A stretch of DNA of 64,000 bases from Coemansia sp. RSA 487 (taxonomy: Eukaryota > Kickxellomycota > Kickxellomycetes > Kickxellales > Kickxellaceae), in contig JANBRJ010000006.1 in the NCBI GenBank assembly GCA_027577595.1, forward strand, positions 248,001 through 312,000. The letters run 5' to 3'. Below, piece by piece: positions 21,289 through 31,958 of the stretch. The notes under the pieces were generated by a model that ran no database searches, was not told the origin of the DNA, and worked only from the letters and a program-made list of their open reading frames with translations. Within the stretch, counting starts at the first letter, position 1. Each line of letters begins with the position of its first letter. Made by a program: the position numbers and the translations under genes.

Positions 21289-21301
21289 TAGCAGTAGCAG
21301 A
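21250..21301 (+). repeat. CAG microsatellite at gene end
   Basis: An uninterrupted CAG run encodes the terminal glutamines. After the stop it continues imperfectly as TAGCAGTAGCAGAAGCAG in the 3' UTR. Confidence 0.9.
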
Positions 21302-23366
21302 AGCAGCTGCAACATGCACCATTTGTAATAAAAAAGTTGAAAATTTTCATTCTTGATTTTTTAAACCTGATATACCCTCTTAATTACAATTTACCAGCAA
21401 TCACCAAATCGTTGCTAGAGAGCAACGCAAAATATCGATATTGATGTCGATATCGATATCGCCAAACTAAACTACCTTTTACCACGCAGTGCGATAAAAA
21501 TAGACAAACAGCCGTTTCGCATCCAAAATATTTTGTGGAGGTATATCCCATTGCAGCGCTTGTTCTGATTTGCTGTTGTACTACCGACCCCATGCAAAAA
21601 AAGACAAGCGATGCATCGCGCAATCATAGTTGTGTGCTTTTATCTTCTTCATATTGCATCGTCTCCAAAACAGGCATGTCGTCTGTGATTAACACCAATA
21701 GGCGATCCAAAAATATGGGCTGATTTTTTGAAGAGATGAGTCCGAATACGGATCACAGCAAAATCACCGTGCTTATCACGCAATATTTGAAAATTATTTG
21801 GAACAAAAGCGCAATGAAAAGAGGGTTGAAAAGAGGCTACATTCTTGTATCTAAAGCCTGAGGCAGATGACCCATGCAAATGAGCCGGATGTTTGAAGCC
21901 CACAAAGCCTCCAATTTAAGAGAAAAACAGGCGCAGCAAAAACAACGAATCACCACATACATAAGCTTCGAATACCAGAGCCAAAACCACATTTCGGGTG
22001 GCTTTATTCGCTCCGCACAAATTGGACAACGAGGCTTATGGACCATGGTTTGCAGAAAAAGACCGTGGAGTTCGTACAATAGCTTGAATCCCAGAAGAGA
22101 CAGACCGCCCAGCAAAAACTCTCCGAGGATGCAGCTCATTGCTTTGACCAGTTATCAATGTATGCATGGATACGTTTGCAACTACAAACAAACATTACTT
22201 GCTCCATATTAGGAAGGATTCAAATATGTGTGTTGCTCTGAGCTTTTTTTTGCACGTAATTGGCAATATACTTATTTCTTGGCATCAGTTGTTGTATGTA
22301 GTAAATATTGCTGTGCATGTGGACAATGTTCGCTTGATATTGTATTTTCACCAACCGTCCACCACCTGACCAATTCTTTTTTTGTGTGGCTCTGCAGTGG
22401 TCTACTTTTTTTTACAACGCAAGCCATATGGCGCAAGAAAATGTAACTCGAAAAGCTCTATTTTTGAGCAAGGCAGGGGCTATTCTGCTGGAGAAAATGA
22501 AATGGCGGAAGCCTAGGAGATAACCAGTTTCTTGGGTTAGTTAGCTATCGCACCAGCGATCGGCTGGGGTTTACATGAAATCGATGGGACATGACTGGCT
22601 GTAAATCAGCGAAAGGACACCCAATCCTGCCCAGCACATTGCCCTCAAAAACAGGTAAAAGTGGGCAATCGCGTGCACATCTTTCCCGCACCTTGTGTAA
22701 GTGGAAAATTAGGAATATCGATTGTGCACAGAAAGCGGAAGGAGGCGTGCTCAAAGCTGCACATGGGCAAATCGCTTACCCAAAAAATAAAACCATTGGC
22801 ATTTTGCAAGAGTGGATGGGTTCAACCCTCCCCCCAATTATCCACAAAAAGATGTCATGCAAGGACGCAAAGCTCGTCGTCTCTTTGTCCAGAGACCGCG
22901 CTTAGTACACTAGGCAATGTAAAGGGTTCGTTGGTTTAAAAGGAAGCGAGTTGGCCCTTTTTTGGCAAAAAAATCCATATACGCCTTGCTCAACGCTCTA
23001 TTTGTTTTATTCTTACGCTAGTGAGTCCGTCTTTTCTCTGGCACTCTATGTTTATTTAATGGTCTGGGCATTTTTCTACGACTATCAAAAGATATCATTC
23101 CCTGTATTATTTACTTGTTAACGATACTGCAACTTCTTTCACACTACCAAACCATTGGCAACACTTTTATCGGCCAGATAAATACCTCACTCCATCTTTC
23201 TTGTTCTTTTACATTGCTACCTTGCCTTTGTCGAGACACTGGTTTATCTATTTATTATCTGCAACCATCATCTCACACACATCAGTTTCTAATATCAGAT
23301 CCGGTGTACCCTTCACCAGAAACGTTTTCGTTATACGCACGCATATTTATCCTTTAAGAGTGCAGC
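21302..23366. other. 2 kb intergenic region
   Basis: A likely poly(A) signal (AATAAA) for the ankyrin gene is near 21327. A cluster of overlapping CGATAT/ATCGAT palindromes lies at about 21434-21462. The rest is AT-rich with only short open frames of no recognisable content. The last 300 bases are pyrimidine-rich and probably the promoter and leader of the next gene. Confidence 0.5.
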
Positions 23367-24704
23367 ATGTACTTTTCTGTATCGCGCTCCTCACATACAC
23401 GTAGCTCCACTGCAGTGGCTACAACGCCACGTACCCAGCCCATGAAGCTGGTCCTTCAAGCCACCACGACATCTGCTGCTAGCCAGAACAGTGTTCTTCA
23501 CAACAGCAAGGGCCAGATCGTCAGGCCGTGCCTCAAGAAACGGTGCTGTGCTAAACAGCTAGCTGGATGCCAGTACCGGCAGTCAAGTGCACAAAACAGA
23601 GCACGTGTGCCTCGATTTGTACACTTTAGCGCCGATCTTGAGCAGACGCGTTTGTTCTTCAAGACTGAATCATCGCGATGCGCATCAAGAGACCCAACAT
23701 CTAACGATTATCGGCGTATTTCAGATACCACCACCACCACTGCTGCTTCTCCTCCTTCATCTCCGTTTGTTCTAATGCCCATACGTGGCCCGTCTCCCTC
23801 ATTTTCATCCTTTGAAGAATCGCCTGTTGTTCTCGAGTCCATAAAATACGGCAACAAGACGCTGGTCGGCACAATCAAGGTGCACAACGTGGCTTTCGAA
23901 AAACAAGTGCTGGTTCGCCTGACACAAAACAGCTGGAAAGACGTCAAGGATGTGCACGCTACCTTTCTTCGCGTTATTACTGGCGCCGACGGCAGCAGGC
24001 CAGGTATTGACCGCTTCCGATTCAGCATTCCGACAGACGACTCTGCATCTACGGCAGATGGCGCCATCACAATCTCCATGTGTGTTTGCTACCGAGTTAA
24101 CGGCCAAGAGTACTGGGACAACAACAAGGGCACTAACTACGAGTTTAAACTTGCAGTCCATTGTACCGACAAGAGCGAAGCTTCCGGTTTGACCACCGTT
24201 GTTGATTCTACATCTATGCCTCCTGCATCTGCATCTGTATTTCCATCTGTCGACAGCCAAAACACCTCTAGCGACATTGTTGAGGTGTGCAAGCCATCGA
24301 ACAATGCATTTAGCTACGGATTCAGCTCTCTTCCTAGCATTAAAACCCACACACGTGCATCATCACCGCTTTCGGTAAACCGCATCTCGAGCACAGATGC
24401 TCGCCGCTACATGCAGTACTCTGAAGCAAAGTTCTCTGCATCTATATCTAAAACGCAAACACACTTTTCTGATGCTGCCAGCGGTAACGCAGCCGTCCAA
24501 GAAACAAGACAATCGACTTCTGGGTTTGCAGCCTTTCCGGTCTTTTCTGCCGCTGAATGGTCAAGCAGCATTTATTCCAGAACCGTTTCGTATGACTCTC
24601 TCTCACCGAATCGAACTCCAAGCCCAACTGCACACAGCAGATCTCCACTAACTGCATCCACCGTATGGATGCCCTATCCCAGATCACCACTTCTTCATTG
24701 TTGA
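23367..24704 (+). CDS. PP1 glycogen-targeting subunit, CBM21 domain
   Basis: The 445-residue protein resembles yeast Gac1 and animal PPP1R3 subunits, which bring protein phosphatase 1 to glycogen and activate glycogen synthase. The RVxF-type docking site is VHFSADLEQTRLFF near residues 88-101, in the same place relative to the CBM21 as in PPP1R3. The CBM21 domain spans about 155-275: VVLESIKYGNKTLVGTIKV, VRLTQNSWKDVKDV, FRFSIPTD and the signature EYWDNNKGTNYEF. The rest is Ser/Thr-rich. The ATG at 23367 is the first in frame after a pyrimidine-rich leader. Confidence 0.88.
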   Translation: MYFSVSRSSHTRSSTAVATTPRTQPMKLVLQATTTSAASQNSVLHNSKGQIVRPCLKKRCCAKQLAGCQYRQSSAQNRARVPRFVHFSADLEQTRLFFKTESSRCASRDPTSNDYRRISDTTTTTAASPPSSPFVLMPIRGPSPSFSSFEESPVVLESIKYGNKTLVGTIKVHNVAFEKQVLVRLTQNSWKDVKDVHATFLRVITGADGSRPGIDRFRFSIPTDDSASTADGAITISMCVCYRVNGQEYWDNNKGTNYEFKLAVHCTDKSEASGLTTVVDSTSMPPASASVFPSVDSQNTSSDIVEVCKPSNNAFSYGFSSLPSIKTHTRASSPLSVNRISSTDARRYMQYSEAKFSASISKTQTHFSDAASGNAAVQETRQSTSGFAAFPVFSAAEWSSSIYSRTVSYDSLSPNRTPSPTAHSRSPLTASTVWMPYPRSPLLHC

Positions 24705-25826
24705 TCCATTTTGCATATATATAAACCCCCATTCAGTTTACAATTAGCTTATGTGCAAATACACTACATATTTAATAAGCATAGTATATGAGAATTAGGA
24801 ATGATGCATTATACATCGATATTTAGCTGGGTATTCCTCTCACTAAGCACCGGAAGTTAGTTACATGTGTACTGCCTGTGGTTGCAATAGCTGTGAAATA
24901 GTTGTTAAGGGTAGTTTGTAGAAATATAACTTCCTGTGCTGTATTGGGTTGTTTGACGAATTTCGGATCAAGAGGAGAAAAAGAGTATACAAATCGATAC
25001 AGTATGCCTATTTTAAAGACGGGTGGGTTAAAATTGGAAAAAAAAGCAGAGGTAATATTTACAAACGGGAAAACAACAATCATTCCCACTAATAAACAAC
25101 GAAAAGCATTGTGCAATATCATTTTGCTTTGTTAAAGGTAGAACGGACGCAACAAATGCCAACCGACAGTTGCTGCTGGTATCCATCAGTTAAAAGACGA
25201 GTTTGCACAGCAGCATGGACAAGAAATCTCCCACTTTCGTCACTTGAATTTTTTTTTTAGATTTCGACAGTTTGCACGCTTCCTTGCTGATTGCCTGGTT
25301 TATGGAAAAGCAGACACGGCGTTTTACACACCAACAGCAAATTGTTTATAAGGCAACAAGCAAGAAGATCTCCGTCTTGGTTATCGCTAATTCTACATGG
25401 TTGTCATGAGGAGTTCTCCCCCAGGGCTCGAGATCTCTGTTGACAGCGCTTGAAAACTGTGGTTCGGGAGGCACACCCTTCATCATCAGCGAGGGGTTAT
25501 TTTGTTATGTTTTGCTATGTTATGTTTTGTGTTTGTCGCTGTTGTTGCTGCTTTTTGTGTCTAGTTGAATATTTTTTTACTAACGGGTATTTTGTCTTGG
25601 TCCTTTTTCTTTTCTAGTATTTTGTATTAACTGCTTTCTCGTAAACAACGAAAAACACTCGATTTTCACACATCGCAAAAACGCTGTCTTATACAAACCT
25701 CTCTTTGAAATGATCTCAACTCGTCTTTTTTAATTCTCGGCTTATAGAATAAATGTTTATTTCCTTTTAAGCGCCACATCAATACAAAATGACACATCTG
25801 TGGTCGAAGAAAGTGTGGAAAAAGCT
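24705..25826. other. 1.1 kb intergenic region
   Basis: A TATATATAAA run directly after the stop is probably part of the 3' region. The stretch 25490-25560 is T-rich with repeats of the type TTATGTTTTG. No RNA gene or convincing open frame was found. Confidence 0.5.
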
Positions 25827-26189
25827 TTACTCGTCGACGGTCTGAGTCTGCAGACCCTTAAAGTCGGCAACAGGGACATAGGTGACATAGGTGTACAGCT
25901 TCTCGGCGGCATCCTCGTTATCGTTGCGGCGACGCGACAGACGAACACGGATACGGTGGGGGACAGCCTTAACACCGCGCGACCAGAGGGCCTTGTTGAG
26001 CTGGGAGTCGATGCGGACGTCCTTGGTGCCCATGGTCTTCTGTGCAAACTCACGGATAGCCTTGACAGCACGAGGGGTGCGCTTCTTGAACGTTGCACCA
26101 AAGACGCTCTTGTGCAGGTGGATAGTGTGCTCGCGGGTCACGACCTCGGAGAGGGCGGAGCGCTTGTTGCCGGTCTTTGCTTTCGACAT
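25827..26189 (-). CDS. RPL31: Ribosomal protein eL31
   Basis: The 120-residue protein is large-subunit ribosomal protein eL31, near the peptide exit tunnel. Conserved segments include [63 protein letters not shown] and [10 protein letters not shown]. Length is typical. On the coding strand the ATG is preceded by a good acceptor (TTTTCTCTGTGTAG) three bases away. A 5' UTR intron is therefore likely, as in many fungal ribosomal protein genes. Confidence 0.97.
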   Translation of the reverse strand: MSKAKTGNKRSALSEVVTREHTIHLHKSVFGATFKKRTPRAVKAIREFAQKTMGTKDVRIDSQLNKALWSRGVKAVPHRIRVRLSRRRNDNEDAAEKLYTYVTYVPVADFKGLQTQTVDE

Positions 26190-27359
26190 TTCCTACACAG
26201 AGAAAATAATCGATTTTAAAAAAAAGGAGCGCATTTAAAGCAACCATTAGTAGCAGTTGCCATCAGTTTCCCAAGCAGGGAGGATTAGAATGTTTAACAG
26301 AAGACAAGACTTGAAGCATGAGACGGACGTTATAACATCCATGATATCCATATCGCTTAGCCTTCACAATCCATCTCCTTCAAACTTGCACTTAAATCCC
26401 AATAAGAAAAGTGCAACCTGTGAGCCAACCATGACTTGAAGCTTTTAGAATCTGGATCACGAAAAAGGCTGGAGTAGTAGCAATATAAGCAACAGTGAGC
26501 GAATTGGCCAGCGCTAGATAAAACCCTCCACAAAAAACGAGAGTCATCGACAACCATTTGCAATCTTTACGTTGTCTGAAATTTCCTCGCCCAAAAAGCC
26601 TCCCTCGCGCTCCTTCAACGAATTGAACAGGTGTGATTTTACGCGAGTGCTAATCTGCGAGATTTAACTACTAAAAAGTCCAATGATAGCACTCTCTAGG
26701 CTAGCCCAACCAAAATTCCCGCCATTCGACCATTTTCACCAAGTCTAGTGTTAATGGCCCAATTCACCCATTCGAATTTGCATTTTCTTAAAAAAATAAT
26801 CTTGCTGAATCCAGATTCCGCTACTCTACAGCAATAGTGTCGCCAAAAATATGATGGATGCGAGCTTATCAACGGATTCGCCACTAGTAGTATTAACGCC
26901 CGCATCCATCCACTGCCATCTGATCCGCCTTATAAGCTGCTGCTACTCCTCCTGGATCTGTCCACTACTCGTACAGCGGTTGTTCTGCACAATTTGTTTC
27001 AACATACTATGTATAAGTGACACTCACAAGTTAAGTCCCTGTTGGATAGAAAAGTAGATGCGAGAAGGGAAAAGAGTGAGCTTATTGTGTGTGTTTGAGA
27101 TTCAATTTTCTCATAAGCTTTTTGCATTTTTTGTTCTTCACGACTCGGCTCACTGGCTTAGAGCATCGGCTCGATTTGGATTGTGCCAAACCATTAATAG
27201 CATGTTCATCTGCTTCTTGACTTTTGCCAAATTGCATATTTTTGCAGCTGCAAAAGCGGTTTCAGTGTTCAGTGGTAAGTATGGAAAAGCTATATAAATA
27301 AAATACACTCTTATCAGCTAGCGAGAAATATAGAGAACGGGCGATATTGACGCTATTTT
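26190..27359. other. 1.2 kb intergenic region
   Basis: Part of this is the likely 5' UTR intron and promoter of eL31. The remainder to 27359 is AT-rich and holds no frame that I can support. I looked specifically for a metallophosphatase domain continuing the neighbouring solo-domain gene and found none. Confidence 0.5.
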
Positions 27360-27857
27360 TCAAAGCATGTGTTGCTGTGGAGGCATTATATCAAATACTG
27401 CATCTCCTGTTATAACCGAGTATTCGATTGTATTGGCGTTTGTTCTGGAAATTATAGCACGGTATTTAAACCAGCTCTCCAGTGGTCCAAGAGAAACAAG
27501 CTCTGCTCGTATGGTTCCCTTCTGTATAGGCTCTGGTTTCACAGCATCATAAAGCGTTTTAAAAGAAACAGCTGCATTTTCAATCCTACAAGTCGCTGTC
27601 CAGGAAATCTCAACACTGGCGTCACTCAATGTAGCAGCAGAAGGCGTTTGTAAATATTCGCAATGGTGCTTACGTCCAATTATCACACCATAAAGCGGAC
27701 CTATGTTGTCTAGAAAGAACACACGTAGAAACAAGGCAAATATAATGGAGACGAAAGCGGATATCTTCAGCACAGCACCAACACGTGGCCGTGATGGTTC
27801 TTCGGATTTTTGTTCAGTGTGGTCTTCGGGTATACACGACAGGTGCTTTTTGCCCAT
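27360..27857 (-). CDS. Solo N-terminal domain paralogue of the neighbouring phosphatase
   Basis: The 165-residue protein has one transmembrane anchor (LKISAFVSIIFALFLRVFF) and a beta-rich extracytosolic domain. The domain resembles the N-terminal part of the purple-acid-phosphatase-like protein encoded next door at 28279-29610. Comparable points are the residues after the anchor (a Cys about 20 residues on), the ISWTATC/VVWETTC segment, and the C-terminal strands around YRAIISRTNANTIEYSVITG/YSVIFGPVTGSTRVHYKV. No metallophosphatase motif follows. It may be a truncated duplicate or a real membrane-anchored single-domain protein. Function unknown. Confidence 0.6.
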   Translation of the reverse strand: MGKKHLSCIPEDHTEQKSEEPSRPRVGAVLKISAFVSIIFALFLRVFFLDNIGPLYGVIIGRKHHCEYLQTPSAATLSDASVEISWTATCRIENAAVSFKTLYDAVKPEPIQKGTIRAELVSLGPLESWFKYRAIISRTNANTIEYSVITGDAVFDIMPPQQHML

Positions 27858-28278
27858 TTTCCCTCGTAGAAATATAATAATGTATATTTTTATAGGAACA
27901 ACAGATAGTAAAAAAAGTAAAGAAACAAGATGTTATTTACAAAATCAAGTAGAGAAACGGATAAAATGCTTTTCGTATTTTCTTCCAGCTTTTACTTTGA
28001 TTGCGTCGCATGAGAACATAAAATATGCAAGACCATTCTTTCTATTCCCTGATACTAACCTTCACACAAAAAGAAGAAAGGAGGTCTTGGCAAGCCTTTA
28101 AATAGCCACTTGATTGCCTATCGTTTTAGCAGGCCACAGATAAATAATGCGCCGTCCAATTGTTCGGAAACGTACACATTTCATAGGCTGCAGCCAAGAT
28201 ATGCCAGCTTCCGGCTCGAGGATCGACTGGTTTCATTAATATACCATGTAATTACATCTGTTATTTGGCATCAAAAAA
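27858..28278. other. Intergenic, 0.4 kb
   Basis: This AT-rich spacer separates the two related genes, both on the - strand. No feature seen. Confidence 0.5.
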
Positions 28279-29610
28279 TCAGCGCTGTATTTTGAATTGG
28301 TCGATAACTACTCCAGAAACATCGTATGCTGACCACTGCAGCTCCTTGTCACTTACATCTAACAATACGTAGTGAAAGCCTGTATATGTTGCATTGTACA
28401 TCTTCCAGTCCTCGACACGATCATAGTCAATGACGCCACCCGCACCGCCGACAATTGCATATGTGATAGTATCGTCATCTGCTGGAGGTCCGTTCCGGCG
28501 GATAGTCGAACGCTGGTAGTTGTGCTGGTGACCAGAAATGACTAAATCCACGCCATACTTGCGAAACAAGGGATCGTACTCCAGTCGTACATGCTCGCCC
28601 CAATGCTTTTCGTTTTTGTGATTCCAAGCAAAAGGATCCCAAAACTCAATAAATGGCGGTATGTGGACTGCGACGATGCGAAAATGAGCATTCTGGAAGG
28701 ACTCTGACTGTAGCTCGCGGACAAGGAATTCGCTTTGTTCCTTTGACGGGCACTCGGCATCAAGGGCGATCACGCGAGCACTGCCCAAAGAGACGCTATG
28801 GTAGAACCTGTGGTAGTCTCCGTTGGCGACTTTTTCGGATCTCAACCCACCCGTGTTATAGATGCCGTGGTACATGTCCATATAGTAGTTCATGTTGCCG
28901 GAACCCCGCTTTTTGTCGTGGTCGTGATTTCCAGGAACATAAACAAATGGGACGCTGTGTAGAAACCCACCGACATCTTCCACCGGAGAGAACAGATGCG
29001 TCTGCCACTCGCTTAGCTTACGAACCGACTGAATAGTGTCGCCAACATGGAGTATGGCGTCTGGTGACGTTCTCCGCTTGCTGTACGTTTTTTGGGCACT
29101 GGAAAGGATAGCTCTAAAGTTCGACGGCCCATTCTGGTTGTCAGAGATGACTAAAGCTTGGGCTATTTCGTTTTGACTTTGTCTGTTTATCGTATATTGT
29201 TTTTTTGGAAGGCTGTAGCTATTTACCTTGTAGTGGACGCGAGTAGAGCCGGTTACTGGGCCGAAAATAACGCTGTAGCGGTGGTGGTTGTTGTCTATCT
29301 TCCGGTACCACGGCTCAATAACATGGCGAGAAGTGTCTATATCATTGTTCGCATCGGCCCACCACTCGAATATTGATTTGCCTGAAGTGCATGTGGTTTC
29401 CCAAACAACGTAGTAGTGGTCGTCACCATGGTCAAAGACCATCGGTAGCTTTCTAAAAGTACACGGATACATATTCTTCTGTCCAAGCCAGTCAACCACA
29501 ATCGAACGTGCTCCTTGGACGCGCGCATCGTATAGTACTAGATACAGTGCCAGTATAAACGTTATCTGAATAGCTAAAAGCAAAGCAAGACGCCTCGCAG
29601 AGTACCTCAT
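28279..29610 (-). CDS. Membrane-anchored purple-acid-phosphatase-like metallophosphatase
   Basis: The protein has 443 residues from ATG 29610; an upstream in-frame TTG is not needed. A signal anchor (LALLLAIQITFILALYLVL) is followed by an N-terminal beta domain to about residue 145. The calcineurin-like catalytic domain comes next. Metal-ligand motifs are in order: SDNQNG, HVGDTIQ, VPGNHDHD, AVHIPP and GHQHNYQRS. This fits binuclear-metal phosphoesterases of the purple acid phosphatase group. The segment GGAGGV near the C-terminus also fits. The likely location is vacuolar, secretory or cell surface. Substrate unknown. A solo-domain paralogue lies just downstream. Confidence 0.82.
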   Translation of the reverse strand: MRYSARRLALLLAIQITFILALYLVLYDARVQGARSIVVDWLGQKNMYPCTFRKLPMVFDHGDDHYYVVWETTCTSGKSIFEWWADANNDIDTSRHVIEPWYRKIDNNHHRYSVIFGPVTGSTRVHYKVNSYSLPKKQYTINRQSQNEIAQALVISDNQNGPSNFRAILSSAQKTYSKRRTSPDAILHVGDTIQSVRKLSEWQTHLFSPVEDVGGFLHSVPFVYVPGNHDHDKKRGSGNMNYYMDMYHGIYNTGGLRSEKVANGDYHRFYHSVSLGSARVIALDAECPSKEQSEFLVRELQSESFQNAHFRIVAVHIPPFIEFWDPFAWNHKNEKHWGEHVRLEYDPLFRKYGVDLVISGHQHNYQRSTIRRNGPPADDDTITYAIVGGAGGVIDYDRVEDWKMYNATYTGFHYVLLDVSDKELQWSAYDVSGVVIDQFKIQR

Positions 29611-30017
29611 GTTCAAGCAAAAAAACGCGCTAACATGAAATAAAATAAAGAAACATGTCTAGATCGGAAACAAAGCTGAAAAAGGCATTGTCAACGAGGA
29701 GCCAAAAATACCACTTTTCCACACAGCTTTTGCAGAACAAGAAATGACCTTCATTCCCAACCAATGAGCGTGCTGAAATTCGTCCCCTTCTTCAGAGGTA
29801 CTGCTCTGATTTTCATTTTCACACGTTGGTTGACCTTTCTTTCTTCAGTGCTCGAATTTTGCCTTTTTTTAAAAGCTTGTATTGTAAAATATCATTTCAT
29901 TTAGCATAAACACACACTTGACCGGCGTTTATTTCCAGGTAGCGTTCTGAATAATAAATTAGTTCAAGTATACGTGCTATATTCAGATAAAAGCATCTGT
30001 ATCTACGAGTTTACTGT
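29611..30017. other. Divergent intergenic, 0.4 kb
   Basis: The spacer holds the promoters of the phosphatase (-) and the orphan gene (+). It is AT-rich. No other feature seen. Confidence 0.5.
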
Positions 30018-31019
30018 ATGGACGAGAACAGTCAAATACAAGGACCATCTCAGAATGGCGACATAAATAGAAGCAGTACTGGAAGTGGACGTAATCGCAA
30101 GGGCAAGGAAAGAGCTGAAAGCAGCCAGGCCAGTAGTGAACCAGCATTATCTCAAAATCACAACCATGGGGTTTTACATAATATGGCACACTCTGCGTCG
30201 CGACTTGCGCGTAGTGTAGCTAACAGTAGCGAAGCTGCTGTGGATCTTGACGTGCTCTCAGAGGCAAAGTCTGGCCAGGCAGAGAGAAGCTTTTCAATGC
30301 CTCGAGAATGGTTTTCTGAAAATAACAGCAAGCACGCATATGGTTCAGCGGAGCCGCTACCTTTGAGCAAGCCAAGCGACTCGTCAGCAGCTTTTCGGCA
30401 AGCGGCTCGTACATCTGTCTCACAGAGAAACAACCCACCAGAGAGCGCTAACAAGGAGTGTTCGGCACTATGGCAAGCCAGTGACATTTCTACAGATATG
30501 CCTATTGCTTACAGAGCCACGCAGTCTCATCAGGTGAAACTGGCTGAAAATTTGGATGGTCACAGTGTTACCGAATTCCTGTCTCAGGGGATGCCAACAA
30601 GCATGAGCACTGGTGGCATCAGTGCGCTGGCTGGTAGAAGCTCTGAGACATATGCACAGTATCAGAAAACTCAGGCATCCAGCTTAACCGAACAAACGGA
30701 TCCAGTAGCTTACTTGCAAGGTACGACATATGCAACAGATATGGAAGCACTGGACCACCAGGTTCCTCAAGGGGGGAAAGGACAGACTGCTGCTACAAAC
30801 GCGCCGTCAGCATCGCCTTCTGGGTTGGAAAAGGCATGGAACGAACATAGCGCATCCATACTGGAAGAATGGGAGCTCAACGAAGCATGGGATCGGGCTT
30901 GGATGGATACCACATGGAGCTCGGTGCAAAAGAAGCCCACCGGTGAAGAAGGGCCAGCTGCTGACCCAGTATTGCCTTCGAGCAAGAATCTCAGCTATCT
31001 TCTAAAGCCACGTATATAG
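30018..31019 (+). CDS. Uncharacterised protein with Trp-rich C-terminus
   Basis: I do not recognise this 333-residue protein. It is hydrophilic, rich in Ser, Gln, Ala and Asn, with no signal peptide or membrane segment. Three short patches look constrained: FSMPREWFSENN near 92, DGHSVTEFLSQG near 182 followed by DPVAYLQGTTY near 232, and an acidic, tryptophan-rich helix near 275-300 (WNEHSASILEEW, ELNEAWDRAW). The last resembles amphipathic protein-docking helices. I considered a PEX5/PEX20-like peroxin because of the Trp spacing, but the usual WxxxF repeats are missing. A poly(A) signal AATAAA follows 45 bases after the stop. Confidence 0.6.
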   Translation: MDENSQIQGPSQNGDINRSSTGSGRNRKGKERAESSQASSEPALSQNHNHGVLHNMAHSASRLARSVANSSEAAVDLDVLSEAKSGQAERSFSMPREWFSENNSKHAYGSAEPLPLSKPSDSSAAFRQAARTSVSQRNNPPESANKECSALWQASDISTDMPIAYRATQSHQVKLAENLDGHSVTEFLSQGMPTSMSTGGISALAGRSSETYAQYQKTQASSLTEQTDPVAYLQGTTYATDMEALDHQVPQGGKGQTAATNAPSASPSGLEKAWNEHSASILEEWELNEAWDRAWMDTTWSSVQKKPTGEEGPAADPVLPSSKNLSYLLKPRI

Positions 31020-31299
31020 GCAGTGGTGGATACAGCTTGAGGAACACTTCTATTTTTGTAGAATAAAGCCATATAGTGTGTACTGTAGTGGACAGCAATG
31101 TTGAAAAAACATGGAAAATATAAATATGAAAGCCAAACAAATAATAGTACTATAGTGGTGAACTAATGTTTTTTACTTTCAAAAAACATTGGCTCTCCAC
31201 TGTAGCACTTATCGCACAAAGGGCTGGTCGCTTACCCAATGCGGCAAAAGAAGCAAGCGTCGTCTGTTTTTAATATAAAAAACATGGATATATCCTCGC

Positions 31300-31958
31300 C
31301 TAAGCACTGATCAGGGTTCGAACAAGCTCTTCGTAGTTGATGTTGCCATGCTTATCCATGGGTACTCCCTTAAGGAGCTCGTCCACTTCGCTGTCGGAAA
31401 GAGGCTCACCAAGGCTTGTCAGGACATACCTGAGCTCACCAGCAGAGATGTAACCAAGGGCATCGCGGTCAAATACCTGGAAAGCCTGCACAAACTCGTT
31501 GAACGAGTCCTCCGAGTTAGCAGAGCTGAAGCCTCCAGGACGCATGGCAATCTTAACAAACTCGTCAAAGGTAATTCCGTCGGCATCGTCAGACTTGGAT
31601 GTGTCTCCAGTCAGCTCCTGGACCTCCGCCTCAGTCGGGTTCTGACCAAGCGCCCGCAGGAGAGTGCCGAGTGACGAGCGCTGGATCTTGCCTTCGCCAG
31701 TGCGGTCGAAAAGGCCGAATGCCTCGCGGAACTCGTTGAGCTGCTCTGTGTTTGGAGTCTACAACAGCTGGCCAAGAAGAACATGTGGGTTACAAGAGAT
31801 TAGCGCAGTTTAGACTTTCTTTACTGCAAAATGAGTAAAAAAAAAACATTGGGATTGTGCATTGTCAGTCTGCAAGATGAAGTAATCCCTCACTCTGTTT
31901 ATGTCGTTTCTCTTTGGCTATGCACGTTGCTAATTAGAAAGCTTACCTCGGTGGCCAT
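31300..31958 (-). CDS. cdc4: Cdc4-type myosin light chain (EF-hand)
   Basis: Two exons, 31947-31958 (ATGGCCACCGAG) and 31300-31758, are joined across a 188-base intron with GTAAGC donor and TTGTAG acceptor. The product has 156 residues. It matches fission yeast Cdc4, the essential light chain of the cytokinetic type II myosin, nearly segment by segment: [51 protein letters not shown] and [20 protein letters not shown]. The EF-hand loops are largely degenerate, so calcium binding is doubtful, as in that family. The protein should act at the actomyosin ring. Confidence 0.92.

Noticed and set aside
22591-22939. Overlapping frames of about 100 codons
   Set aside because: No recognisable motif, and two overlapping frames are equally open.
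31314-31322. GGTTCGAAC, like a tRNA B box
   Set aside because: It lies inside the myosin light chain coding exon.
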